This document shows, one piece after another, positions 1 to 7,006 of a stretch of 64,000 nt of DNA. The stretch covers positions 372,001 through 436,000 of the forward strand of contig NZ_ATXT01000013.1 in the NCBI RefSeq assembly GCF_000421825.1, in the 5' to 3' direction. This DNA is from Humibacter albus DSM 18994 (GTDB lineage Bacteria; Actinomycetota; Actinomycetes; Actinomycetales; Microbacteriaceae). Under the pieces are notes generated by a model, which did no database searches, was not told the origin of the DNA, and saw only the letters and a program-made list of their open reading frames with translations. A program made the position numbers and the translations under genes. Numbering within the stretch: position 1 is the first letter of the stretch; the number at the start of each line of letters is the position of its first letter.

Positions 1-10
1 CCACTGCACG

Positions 11-766
11 TCAAGCAATGGGGCTACCCGTGTGCCGGGGGAGTTGCACGCCTCGTTCGTGACGATCGAACCCAGCGCGACTGCCGTCGTTGACGACGCG
101 GCGCGACGGGAAGAGCATCACGGCGCAGGCGGCGCCCACCGCGGCGCCGATGAGTTGGGCGGGCAGGAATGCGAGCGCGGAGGCTGGTGTGATTCCGGTG
201 AAGGTGTCGGTCAAGATCCGCCCGAGTGTGACGGCGGGGTTGGCGAAGCTCGTTGAGGAGGTGAAGAAGTACGCGGCAGTGATGTAGGCGGCAACGGCGA
301 CGGGTACCGTCCGGTGCTGCGGGCCACGCGCGAGGGTGAAGATCACCAGCACGAGTCCCGCCGTCGCAACGACTTCCGCAGCCAGATGTGCGACCGTGAG
401 GCGGTCGGCGGTGCCGAGAGAGACCGGGGCTTTGCCGAAGATCGTGTTGGCCAGGATCACCCCGAGCGCGCCGCCGATGAGTTGCGCGGGCAGATAACCG
501 GCCAGGTGCTTCCAGGGTCGGCTTCCGAGTGCGACGTCGACCAGTGACACGACGGGGTTCAGGTGGGCGCCGGAGACGGGCGCCACAACGACGATGATCA
601 CGTAGAGCGTGAGCCCAGTGGCGGACGCGTTGATGGCCAGTTGGATGCCGTGATCCTTCGATAGCTGGCTGGCGGCGATGCCGGAGCCGACCACGGCGAG
701 GGTGAGCATGCCGGTGCCGAGCAGCTCGGCGACGCATGAGCGCCAGAGCGGATGCCGTCCGGTCAT
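11..766 (-). CDS. MIP/aquaglyceroporin of the arsenic cluster
   Basis: This is a six-helix major intrinsic protein of 251 aa, normal length for the family. Both half-helix signatures are visible: NPV at residues 70-72 (in place of NPA) and NPA at 176-178, with Arg183 following. In ars clusters such channels (AqpS type) let arsenite made inside by arsenate reductase leave down its gradient. I infer that role from context: its ATG overlaps the arsR stop codon (TGATG) and arsC lies across the divergent promoter. No ArsB or Acr3 pump is seen in the visible part. The last ~25 residues are hydrophilic. Glycerol or water transport is possible but less likely here. Confidence 0.9.
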   Translation of the reverse strand: MTGRHPLWRSCVAELLGTGMLTLAVVGSGIAASQLSKDHGIQLAINASATGLTLYVIIVVVAPVSGAHLNPVVSLVDVALGSRPWKHLAGYLPAQLIGGALGVILANTIFGKAPVSLGTADRLTVAHLAAEVVATAGLVLVIFTLARGPQHRTVPVAVAAYITAAYFFTSSTSFANPAVTLGRILTDTFTGITPASALAFLPAQLIGAAVGAACAVMLFPSRRVVNDGSRAGFDRHERGVQLPRHTGSPIA

Positions 767-1116
767 CAGACCGTCGTCAGAAGGCTGGACACGGCGTCCA
801 GGGCACCCGGTACGAGACGGTAATAGTGCCAGGTGCCGCGCTTGGAGACCGTGAGGTAGCCGGCGTCCACCAGAACCTTCACGTGGTGGGAGACCGTGGA
901 CTGGACGAGCCCGAGCGGGTCGGTCAGGTCACAAACGCATGCTTCGCCGTCGGCGTGCGCGGCCACCATCGACAGGAGGCGGAGTCGTGCCGGGTCGGCG
1001 AGCGCTTTCAAGGACTTGGCTAGGGATTCCGCATGTGCGCTGTCGATCGGCTCGCGCGTGAGCGGGGCACAACACGCTTGCAGGTCGCGGATCGGGAGCG
1101 GCTCGGCGATGGACAT
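766..1116 (-). CDS. arsR: ArsR-family arsenite-responsive repressor
   Basis: Winged-helix ArsR/SmtB repressor of 116 aa from the ATG at 1116; an in-frame TTG at 1134 would add six residues. The recognition-helix region reads STVSHHVKVL. Cys15-Cys16 near the N terminus matches the vicinal pair of the Corynebacterium glutamicum ArsR type, and a CVC motif at residues 60-62 resembles the classical ArsR site, so at least one As(III) thiolate site is likely. It is transcribed away from the Cys-peptide and arsC genes and coupled to the aquaglyceroporin, so it should repress both directions from the 1117-1202 region. Release would follow As(III) or Sb(III) binding. Family assignment is firm; the exact ligands are inferred. 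Confidence 0.93.
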   Translation of the reverse strand: MSIAEPLPIRDLQACCAPLTREPIDSAHAESLAKSLKALADPARLRLLSMVAAHADGEACVCDLTDPLGLVQSTVSHHVKVLVDAGYLTVSKRGTWHYYRLVPGALDAVSSLLTTV

Positions 1117-1136
1117 GCTCCCAGTCTCGCACAAGA

Positions 1137-1188
1137 TTGACAGTCATCGATGTTCGGTCGCAGACTGTATGAATCGACAGATGTCGAT
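1137..1188 (+). promoter_or_regulatory. Divergent ars promoter with candidate ArsR operator
   Basis: A TTGACA box lies at 1137-1142, with CAGACT 18 bases further on at 1161-1166 as a weak -10. A perfect inverted repeat, ATCGACA-GA-TGTCGAT, fills 1173-1188 just before the ribosome site of the next gene, and a related CATCGATG lies at 1145-1152. Position between divergent arsR and arsC suggests the ArsR operator. The inverted repeat is seen; its function is inferred. Confidence 0.6.
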
Positions 1189-1202
1189 GAAAGGAGGAAA
1201 CC

Positions 1203-1259
1203 ATGATGAACGGTTGTTGTGACCCCGAAGAGGGCTGCTGCGAGCCCGGCTGCTGCTGA
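1203..1259 (+). CDS. 18-residue cysteine-pair micropeptide leading arsC
   Basis: A very short ORF encodes MMNGCCDPEEGCCEPGCC. An excellent Shine-Dalgarno sequence (AAAGGAGG, 1190-1197) sits five bases before the ATG, better than that of most genes nearby. Six of 18 residues are cysteines in three vicinal CC pairs, separated by short acidic or Gly-Pro linkers. Vicinal Cys pairs bind As(III) in ArsD and in the adjacent ArsR type. It is the first cistron downstream of the candidate ars operator, 61 bases before arsC. Roles I consider possible are an As(III)-chelating or chaperone peptide, a metallothionein-like sink, or a leader whose translation senses cysteine supply. I know no described family with this sequence. 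Confidence 0.7.
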   Translation: MMNGCCDPEEGCCEPGCC

Positions 1260-1320
1260 CCCTCTGCCGGTCGCCGAGGCATGCCCAGGCGGCCGGCCCC
1301 CATTCGAGACTGAGGACGCC

Positions 1321-1734
1321 ATGCCTGAGACACCCACGATCCTGTTCGTCTGCGTGCACAACGCGGGTCGCTCCCAGATGGCCGCGGGCTATGCTCGCGC
1401 GCTCTCCGGCGGCCTTGTTCAGGTCCTCTCCGGAGGTTCCGAACCCGGCGACACCATCAACCCGGTCGCCGTGCAGGTCATGGCGGAAGACGGTATCGAT
1501 ATCACCGGCACCATCCCGCAGCTGCTGACCACTGACCAGGTACGTGACGCCGACATCGTGATCACGATGGGCTGCGGCGACGCCTGCCCGATCTTCCCCG
1601 GCAAACGTTACGACGACTGGGAACTCACCGATCCCGCAGGCAAGCCTGCGGATCAGGTGCGTCTCATCCGGGACGAGATCAAGGAACGGGTGAGCACACT
1701 CGTCAAGGAATTGCTGGGTTCCCGGTCGTCGTAG
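1321..1734 (+). CDS. arsC: Arsenate reductase, low-molecular-weight phosphatase fold
   Basis: The enzyme reduces arsenate to arsenite in the cytosol. The start at MPETPT is chosen because GAGGA precedes it and because the P-loop then falls at the N terminus as in the family: Cys11-X5-Arg17 (CVHNAGRS). Cys85 and Cys89 (MGCGDACP) are the resolving cysteines of the three-Cys thioredoxin-linked class typified by Staphylococcus aureus ArsC, and the acid loop DP follows at 104-105. At 137 aa it has normal length. These three are the only cysteines, which argues for a disulfide relay rather than a single-Cys mycothiol mechanism. It follows the Cys-peptide gene, so arsenite produced here could be handled by that peptide and leave through the aquaglyceroporin. 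Confidence 0.93.
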   Translation: MPETPTILFVCVHNAGRSQMAAGYARALSGGLVQVLSGGSEPGDTINPVAVQVMAEDGIDITGTIPQLLTTDQVRDADIVITMGCGDACPIFPGKRYDDWELTDPAGKPADQVRLIRDEIKERVSTLVKELLGSRSS

Positions 1735-1875
1735 GTCGGTTGGAAGCCGCAAGGCGCGGGCCAGCACGGCTCGGCCGAATCACGGCATGCTCGCACAGGT
1801 CGGCAGCCTTGCCATGGCGACGGGTGCTGTTGCTACCACCGCCCTAAGAACGTTCGTCGTGTAGCCTCAAGAACT

Positions 1876-1948
1876 GGGTGATGGGGTTCCCACCCGAGCA
1901 CTGAGTCGACCAGTCGCTCCAACCGCCACGTTGGCCGATGACTCCTAC
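1876..1948 (+). ncRNA. Fluoride riboswitch (crcB motif) 1, before eno-crcB-crcB
   Basis: The core matches the crcB motif. A P1 hairpin GGGTG/CACCC (1876-1880, 1891-1895) carries the ATGGGGTTCC loop, a second hairpin CCAAC/GTTGG occupies 1919-1934, and the conserved 3' strand GATGACTCCTAC ends at 1948. The pseudoknot is visible: GGGGT of the loop can pair with ACTCC of the 3' strand. Downstream lie enolase and two CrcB genes, the classic regulon. CCTAC at 1944-1948 can also pair with GTAGG inside the enolase ribosome site (1970-1974), suggesting translational control. Sequence match and context are seen; ligand binding is inferred. Confidence 0.9.
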
Positions 1949-1980
1949 TGCAACTCTCCACGAGTCGAGGTAGGTGACCC

Positions 1981-3249
1981 ATGCCCAGTCAGGCATTGAC
2001 CATCAGGTCCGTCGAGGCCGAACAGGTGCTCGACTCTCGCGGATGGCCGACAATCTCTGTCGCCCTCACGCTCGACGACGGTTCCGTGCACGCGGCGGCC
2101 GCGCCGGCCGGTGCATCCACGGGAGCGTTCGAGGCAGTCGAACTGCGTGACCAAGGAGTCGAATACTCGGGACGCGGCGTGTTGAACGCCGTGGCGGGTG
2201 TCGAGGGCGAGATCGCTGCGATGCTCACCGGAACGGCCTGGTCGAGCATCCGTGATCTCGACGATGCGCTCCGATCGCTGGACTACACGTCGAACCTTTC
2301 GCGGTTGGGCGCCAACGCCGTCGTCGCCGTCTCGATGGCGGCATCACGGGCGTTCGCGCACATCGCCGGCGTTCCGCTGTACACCTGGATCGCGGGCCAG
2401 ACCGGCTCGCAGCCGCTGCTTCCCGTGCCGCACTTCAACGTTCTCAACGGCGGCGCTCACGCGGCCAACGACCTGGACTTCCAGGAGTTCATGCTCGCTC
2501 CGGTCGGTGTTTCTTCGGAGCAGGCGGCCGTGCGTGTGGGGTCGGAGATCTACCACACGCTTCAGGGTGCGGTGCGTGAGAAGTTCGGCACGGCCGGCTT
2601 AGGCGACGAGGGCGGTTTCGCGCCGGCGTTGTCCAGCCCCGTGCAAGCTCTCGACCTGCTGCTGGCGGCGATCGTGGAAGCCGGCTACAGCACGGAGGAC
2701 GTGAAGATCGCCATCGATCCCGCCGCCAACGGGTTCTATCTGGGCGACGGCAGCTACCAGGTCGAAGGTAGGCGGCTCGACCGGCGACAGCTCGTCGACT
2801 ACTACGATGGCCTGCTCGGCGACTACCCGATCTGGAGCATCGAGGACGGCTTCGCCGAAGACGACTTCGAGGGGTGGCAGCTGATGTACGAGCGAGTGCA
2901 CGACACGACGCAGCTCGTCGGCGACGACCTGTATGTCACCGATCCGGCACGCATCCGGGACGGTGCGGAGAAGCGCTACTCGAATGCTGCACTCATCAAG
3001 GTGAATCAGATCGGCACGGTGAGTCAGACCTTCGACGCGATCGCCACTGCGCGCGAGAACGACATGGCGTGCATGGTGTCGCACCGCTCCGGGGAGACGA
3101 TGGACACGTTCATCGCGGACCTGGTTGTCGGCTCCGGCGTTGGCCAGATCAAGTCGGGGTCGCCGGCGCGAGGCGAGCGGGTCGCGAAGTACAACCGTCT
3201 GCTGCACATCGCCCGGCGCGAGCCGTCGCTTCGATACGGGCTGCGCTAG
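1981..3249 (+). CDS. eno: Enolase (fluoride-regulon copy)
   Basis: Interconverts 2-phosphoglycerate and phosphoenolpyruvate. At 422 aa it is full length and keeps the active site: GASTG flap near the N terminus, DEGGFAP, SIEDGF, VGDDLYVT, the catalytic lysine in LIKVNQIG, SHRSGET, and the second lysine in GQIKSGSP. The ribosome site GAGGTAGG (1967-1974) lies within pairing range of the fluoride riboswitch. Enolase is strongly inhibited by fluoride with phosphate and magnesium, so a switch-controlled spare copy is a known resistance device. Being next to two Fluc genes on a mobile island, this is probably a supplementary enolase rather than the glycolytic housekeeping copy, although I cannot see the rest of the genome. 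Confidence 0.93.
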   Translation: MPSQALTIRSVEAEQVLDSRGWPTISVALTLDDGSVHAAAAPAGASTGAFEAVELRDQGVEYSGRGVLNAVAGVEGEIAAMLTGTAWSSIRDLDDALRSLDYTSNLSRLGANAVVAVSMAASRAFAHIAGVPLYTWIAGQTGSQPLLPVPHFNVLNGGAHAANDLDFQEFMLAPVGVSSEQAAVRVGSEIYHTLQGAVREKFGTAGLGDEGGFAPALSSPVQALDLLLAAIVEAGYSTEDVKIAIDPAANGFYLGDGSYQVEGRRLDRRQLVDYYDGLLGDYPIWSIEDGFAEDDFEGWQLMYERVHDTTQLVGDDLYVTDPARIRDGAEKRYSNAALIKVNQIGTVSQTFDAIATARENDMACMVSHRSGETMDTFIADLVVGSGVGQIKSGSPARGERVAKYNRLLHIARREPSLRYGLR

Positions 3250-3274
3250 CGGCGAAAAGGGAAAGGCATCCGCT

Positions 3275-3793
3275 CTGAACGACGACCCAGGAACCATCAC
3301 GGACGAGCTTCCGGTCGACAGCGACCTCGAAGTGGCCGATGCGCACCGACCCGAACGCCCACGCCCCGTGCACCTGCGCTGGCGATACATCGGGGTCGTC
3401 ACACTCGGCGGAGCGGCGGGGACCGGTGTGCGGGAGGCGCTGAGTCTCGTCATACCCGCGGCCGGTGCGTTTCCCACGGCGATCTTCCTGATCAATCTCA
3501 CCGGTGCGTTCGCGCTTGGCGTGGTGCTCGAGACGCTGCTTCACCTCGGCCGCGACGAGGGGCATCGCCGGATGCTGCGGCTGCTCGTCGGCACCGGATT
3601 CATGGGTGGATACACCACGTACAGCACGCTTGCGGTCGGCGTGGCGCAGACCTTCACCGCCGGCCACGCGTGGGTCGGAATCGTCTACGGCATGCTCAGC
3701 GTCATCGGCGGTGCCGCCGCAGCCTTCGCCGGGATCGCCGTGGGCGCGGAGATTCAGCGGTGGCGTGCGCTGCCGGGAAGACGGGGACGATGA
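3275..3793 (+). CDS. crcB: Fluoride exporter CrcB/Fluc, subunit 1
   Basis: Four-helix Fluc family fluoride channel with typical motifs: the GTGVRE turn after helix 1, NLTGAFALG in helix 2, and GFMGGYTTYST in helix 3. A soluble acidic N-terminal tail precedes the first helix. No ATG is available. I chose CTG at 3275 because AGGGAAAGG lies nine bases before it; GTG at 3332 would remove 19 residues and has no ribosome site. It begins 25 bases after eno and its TGA overlaps the ATG of the next CrcB gene, so the two are made together and probably assemble as a heterodimer, as in other Gram-positive Fluc pairs. Confidence 0.88.
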   Translation: MNDDPGTITDELPVDSDLEVADAHRPERPRPVHLRWRYIGVVTLGGAAGTGVREALSLVIPAAGAFPTAIFLINLTGAFALGVVLETLLHLGRDEGHRRMLRLLVGTGFMGGYTTYSTLAVGVAQTFTAGHAWVGIVYGMLSVIGGAAAAFAGIAVGAEIQRWRALPGRRGR

Positions 3794-4167
3794 CACCGGC
3801 AGTCTTCGCGGCGCTCTGCGTGGCCGGCGGCGTCGGGGCGGCGTTGCGGTTCGTCGTCGACGGGCTGGTGCGATCGCGCGTGCGATCGGTGTTCCCATGG
3901 GGAACGGCGATCATCAACGTGTCGGGTTCACTCCTGCTCGGCTTCCTCACCGGGCTCACACTGCACGCTCTGCTTCCGCCACCGTGGGTCCTCGTGCTCG
4001 GCACGGGGATGATGGGCGGGTACACCACCTTCAGCACGGCGAGCATCGAGACGATGAGGCTCGTGCAGGAACGCGAATACGTGATGGCGGCAACCAACGG
4101 CTTCGCGGTGCTCATCGTCACCGTCGCGGTCGGCTTCGGAAGTCTCTGGGTGGGCTCATCCCTGTGA
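3790..4167 (+). CDS. crcB: Fluoride exporter CrcB/Fluc, subunit 2
   Basis: A second Fluc subunit of 125 aa with four predicted helices, about the canonical length. It shows GGVGAALRF after helix 1, NVSGSLLLGF in helix 2 and GMMGGYTTFST in helix 3, the last being the conserved phenylalanine-box and polar-track segment. The ATG lies inside the stop of the first subunit (ATGA), a standard arrangement for obligate pairs. Fluc channels work as antiparallel dimers with dual pores at the inner membrane; two divergent genes usually mean each subunit has one fixed orientation. Expression should follow the upstream riboswitch. Confidence 0.93.
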   Translation: MTPAVFAALCVAGGVGAALRFVVDGLVRSRVRSVFPWGTAIINVSGSLLLGFLTGLTLHALLPPPWVLVLGTGMMGGYTTFSTASIETMRLVQEREYVMAATNGFAVLIVTVAVGFGSLWVGSSL

Positions 4168-4216
4168 TGGCGCTCGGGTGTGATGGATCCTTCGTCGGAT
4201 CGGGCCGGGTCTACGT

Positions 4217-4867
4217 CTAGTTGTCATGGAATTCCGCGGCTCGTCCACGCAGGGCACCGATGGCCTTCAAGCCCAGTCGGGCTGCGGCGATCCCGATGAA
4301 CGCAGAGATGGCCAATGCGAGCACCGGGTCGAGCCAATACAGTCCGCCGGAGATCAGGATGATCGCGCCAGCAATCGTCACACCTGCGGCAGCTGCGGCG
4401 TCGGCTAGGGCATCCAGGAGCACCGATCGCATGTGGATGTCTTCGTCTGACGCCGCGAAGCCGAGTACTGAGGCACCCACTAGCATCACCACCACGGTGA
4501 TCACGCTCACGACGACGACGGGCAGCCCGTACACCGTTGGGATGCCCTCCGCGAGCCTCACGATGGATTCGACGACAACGGATACTGCCACGATGATCAG
4601 CAGACACGCATTCACGAGAGCAGCAATTGCGATCGGGCGTTGAGCATGCGGATGATCGGGATTTCGGTCCCGAAGTGACACGGCGATCAGCCCGATGACG
4701 AGACCGAGGCAATCGCCCAGGGTGTCGCCCGCGGCGGCAAGCACGCTGACCGAGTGCGCGAACAGTCCCACCGTGACAAGAGCGAGGATCAGAGCGGCGT
4801 TCAATGTCAACACGATCATGAGTCGTCGGCGTTGGCTCCAATGCTGAACGCCAGGAAATGCGCTCAC
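4217..4867 (-). CDS. Short CDF-type cation transporter without C-terminal domain
   Basis: Integral membrane protein of 216 aa with six predicted helices. It has the paired transport-site motifs of cation diffusion facilitators: D48xxxD52 in helix 2 and D152xxxD156 in helix 5. It stops right after helix 6, so the cytoplasmic dimerisation domain of ordinary CDF proteins (~300 aa) is absent; such short CDFs are known. Its ATG overlaps the end of the MFS gene by four bases, making it the last gene of a ppa-MFS-CDF unit headed by a fluoride riboswitch. That context suggests a role in fluoride stress, for instance removing a divalent metal or metal-fluoride complex, but the substrate is unknown. 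Confidence 0.85.
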   Translation of the reverse strand: MSAFPGVQHWSQRRRLMIVLTLNAALILALVTVGLFAHSVSVLAAAGDTLGDCLGLVIGLIAVSLRDRNPDHPHAQRPIAIAALVNACLLIIVAVSVVVESIVRLAEGIPTVYGLPVVVVSVITVVVMLVGASVLGFAASDEDIHMRSVLLDALADAAAAAGVTIAGAIILISGGLYWLDPVLALAISAFIGIAAARLGLKAIGALRGRAAEFHDN

Positions 4868-6186
4868 TCTGAACGATTCTTCTTCGCATCAGATCCCACA
4901 CCGGGAGACGTGCGGTGCGTGAAGAGCACCGATGCGGCGACGGAGAGCAGCATCCACGCTGCGGCATACACGAACGCGGCGACCGGGGAGACCGCCGCAT
5001 ACAGGATGCCCGCGACCACGGTTCCGACGATGTTGCCGATCGCCTGGATTCCCCCGATCACGCCGAACCCGCTTCCGCGCAGGCGGTCGGGGAGCGCCTG
5101 CGCCACCAGTGCGGACTCGGCCGTCTCGGCGAAGCCGATGCCGGCTCCGGCGAGCACGAATCCGATGAGAAGCAGCGGCCAGGCCGACACGTCGAGCCCG
5201 AAGAACAGGTACGACACGACGTAGACGCCCGCACCCATCGCGAACACGGGTCGCGGGCCGATCCGGTCCAGCCACGCTCCGCCGGCGAAGGAGACGAGGG
5301 CCGCGACGGCGTTGTGCGCCGCATAGAGAAGGATGGCGACGGATGCGGCGGCCGCGAGACCGTCCGCTTTGAGGGCATCCGTTGCGCGGAGGATCAGCAG
5401 AGTGGTCGCCAGGTTTCCGCACTCGAAGAGCAGCACCGGAAGCATCGGCCGGGCGAGGCCCGCCGCGCGTAAACCCTTCACGTCGAGGCGGAAGGGGGTG
5501 CGCACGCGGTTTCGGTGTCGCCGAAGGGCTTCCCTTCCGGCGAACGTGATGGCGAGGGCCGCGAGGATGCCCGGAATGAACGCGAACCAGATCGACGGCC
5601 GCAGCCCGAGCCAGGCGACGAGCACGGAGGCCACGAGCGGCCCGACGACGGCGCCGAGGTTGTCGCCTGCTCGTTCGACGCCGAACGATCGCCCGAATGC
5701 GCGCGGATTCGAGATCGAACTGAGCAGCGAGTCCCTGGCGGGGGAACGGATGCCGCGCGACGCCCACGCCAGGCCACGGAGCAGGCCGGCCTGCCAGACC
5801 GCGGTCGCAAGACCGATCGCGGCCGTGGCGATGGCGGTGATCAGGTAGCCGCCGGTGGCGAGCCGGCCGCGCCTCGCGGGATCGTTCGCGAGCGGGCCGC
5901 CGACCACCTTCGCTGCTCCGACCAGGGCGTCGCTGACGCCCTCGATCACGCCGAGAGACGCGGCTGTGCCGCCCAGTACGCCGGTGAGAAAGGCGGGGAA
6001 GACGCTGGTGACGATCTCGTGCCCGGAGTCGGAGAAGAAGCTCGCTGCCCCGACCGAGACGACGCCTGACGTCAGCCAGCGCTGTGAGTCCGGTTCCTCG
6101 TCACCGTTCGGTGTCTCCGGACCGGATTCCGGGCTGGGCCTGGTTGCCTCGGCGTCGGGGGTGAGCTTTTCGTCGTCGTCCGGCAT
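4864..6186 (-). CDS. MFS transporter in the fluoride-switch operon
   Basis: Major facilitator of 440 aa with about 12 helices after a hydrophilic acidic N terminus of ~40 residues (MPDDDEKLTPDAEAT). The ATG at 6186 is preferred over 6192 because GAGG sits six bases before it. The conserved stretch DSGHEIVTSVFPAFLT opens helix 1, and a basic RGIRSPARD loop follows helix 4. I do not recognise the substrate. It starts 56 bases after ppa and overlaps the CDF gene, so all three should respond to the fluoride riboswitch at 6771-6829. It may export a metabolite that accumulates when fluoride blocks glycolysis, or have joined the operon for another stress. Confidence 0.88.
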   Translation of the reverse strand: MPDDDEKLTPDAEATRPSPESGPETPNGDEEPDSQRWLTSGVVSVGAASFFSDSGHEIVTSVFPAFLTGVLGGTAASLGVIEGVSDALVGAAKVVGGPLANDPARRGRLATGGYLITAIATAAIGLATAVWQAGLLRGLAWASRGIRSPARDSLLSSISNPRAFGRSFGVERAGDNLGAVVGPLVASVLVAWLGLRPSIWFAFIPGILAALAITFAGREALRRHRNRVRTPFRLDVKGLRAAGLARPMLPVLLFECGNLATTLLILRATDALKADGLAAAASVAILLYAAHNAVAALVSFAGGAWLDRIGPRPVFAMGAGVYVVSYLFFGLDVSAWPLLLIGFVLAGAGIGFAETAESALVAQALPDRLRGSGFGVIGGIQAIGNIVGTVVAGILYAAVSPVAAFVYAAAWMLLSVAASVLFTHRTSPGVGSDAKKNRSE

Positions 6187-6241
6187 GGGCATCCTCGTTC
6201 TCGAGTCATCGCTGGCTGTGGCTGGTGGAGCGGTGGTGCGG

Positions 6242-6748
6242 TCAGCTCTCGTAGACGTCGCCGTACCGGTACGACTGCTGTGCGTCGTGCAGCAGCACTT
6301 CGGCGTCGCGGCGTAAGCCGAAGCCGTGCACCGAGACGAACTTGCCCGGTTCCAGCTCCTTGTAGTGGGTGAAGAAGTGCGCGATGCGGTCACGGGTCAT
6401 GGCCGGCACGTCGCCGATCTCGCGGATCTCCGCCCAGCGCGGGTCGCCGTCCGGCACCGCGATCACCTTGGCGTCGTGTCCGTTCTCATCGTCCATGCGG
6501 AAGAGACCCACCGGGCGGATCGACACCACGACGCCGGGAAAGGTCGGCTCGTCCAGCAGCACGAGGGCATCGAGAGGGTCGCCGTCGTCGGCCAGCGTGT
6601 GGTCGATGAAACCGTAGTCGGCGGGGTACACCATCGATGTGTAGAGGGTGCGGTCCAGCCGAACGCGGCCGGAGTCGTGGTCGACCTCGTACTTGTTGCG
6701 GCAGCCGGCGGGGATCTCGACGATCATCTCCACGCTGTTCCCAGACAT
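6242..6748 (-). CDS. ppa: Inorganic pyrophosphatase (fluoride-regulon copy)
   Basis: Family I soluble pyrophosphatase of 168 aa, hydrolysing pyrophosphate to phosphate. The metal-binding loop [12 protein letters not shown] places Asp55, Asp57 and Asp60 at the positions of the E. coli Asp65, Asp67 and Asp70 ligands; the Glu and Lys residues of the N-terminal strand ([11 protein letters not shown]) are present. Fluoride is a classic inhibitor of this family, because it replaces the nucleophilic hydroxide between the metals. A fluoride-riboswitch candidate directly precedes the gene, so this is best read as a compensating copy. The ribosome site GGAGGTAG is seven bases before the ATG and can pair with the 3' end of that riboswitch. 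Confidence 0.95.
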   Translation of the reverse strand: MSGNSVEMIVEIPAGCRNKYEVDHDSGRVRLDRTLYTSMVYPADYGFIDHTLADDGDPLDALVLLDEPTFPGVVVSIRPVGLFRMDDENGHDAKVIAVPDGDPRWAEIREIGDVPAMTRDRIAHFFTHYKELEPGKFVSVHGFGLRRDAEVLLHDAQQSYRYGDVYES

Positions 6749-6770
6749 GGTCTACCTCCGTTTCAAGGGG

Positions 6771-6829
6771 GTAGGAACCATCAGCGTTGGTGCGGTTCAG
6801 GCATCGGCGCCCCGGCGGGATCCATCGCC
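6771..6829 (-). ncRNA. Fluoride riboswitch (crcB motif) 2, before ppa
   Basis: Read on the minus strand the element begins GGCGATGGATCCCGCC (P1 hairpin GGCG/CGCC) and ends GCTGATGGTTCCTAC, both standard crcB-motif blocks. The pseudoknot pairs GGATCC of the P1 loop with GGTTCC of the 3' strand, with one mismatch. It lies 22 bases before the ppa ATG. CTACC at its end is complementary to GGTAG of the ppa ribosome site, the same arrangement as riboswitch 1. Motif and position are seen; fluoride control is inferred. Confidence 0.87.
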
Positions 6830-6914
6830 GTTCGATCAGCCTACCGACACTCGGCGCGCACGTACCGCATGGTGGCGGTAATGCGGCTTCTCGGGCACAC
6901 TGGTTGGTGGAACA

Positions 6915-6966
6915 CGGCGATGAAGCTCGCCGCAACCGCGGAACGAACCGCTGATGGCTTCTCCCC
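6915..6966 (+). ncRNA. Fluoride riboswitch (crcB motif) 3, before MutS-like genes
   Basis: The P1 hairpin GGCGA/TCGCC (from 6916) holds a TGAAGC loop, and the 3' strand GCTGATGGCTTCTCC closes the motif. GAAGC of the loop pairs with GCTTC of the 3' strand, forming the diagnostic pseudoknot. The usual TAC end is replaced by TCC, so this copy is slightly diverged. It is 40 bases before the start of the first MutS-like gene and back-to-back with riboswitch 2 across the divergent promoter region. Confidence 0.83.
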
Positions 6967-7006
6967 GCACCGACCGACCTCGGAGCGGATGAGAGGAGCA
7001 GAAGTG

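Noticed and set aside
6326-7006. N-terminal extension of the MutS-like gene
   Set aside because: The frame is open far upstream but runs antisense through ppa and across riboswitch 3; the ribosome site before 7007 fixes the start.
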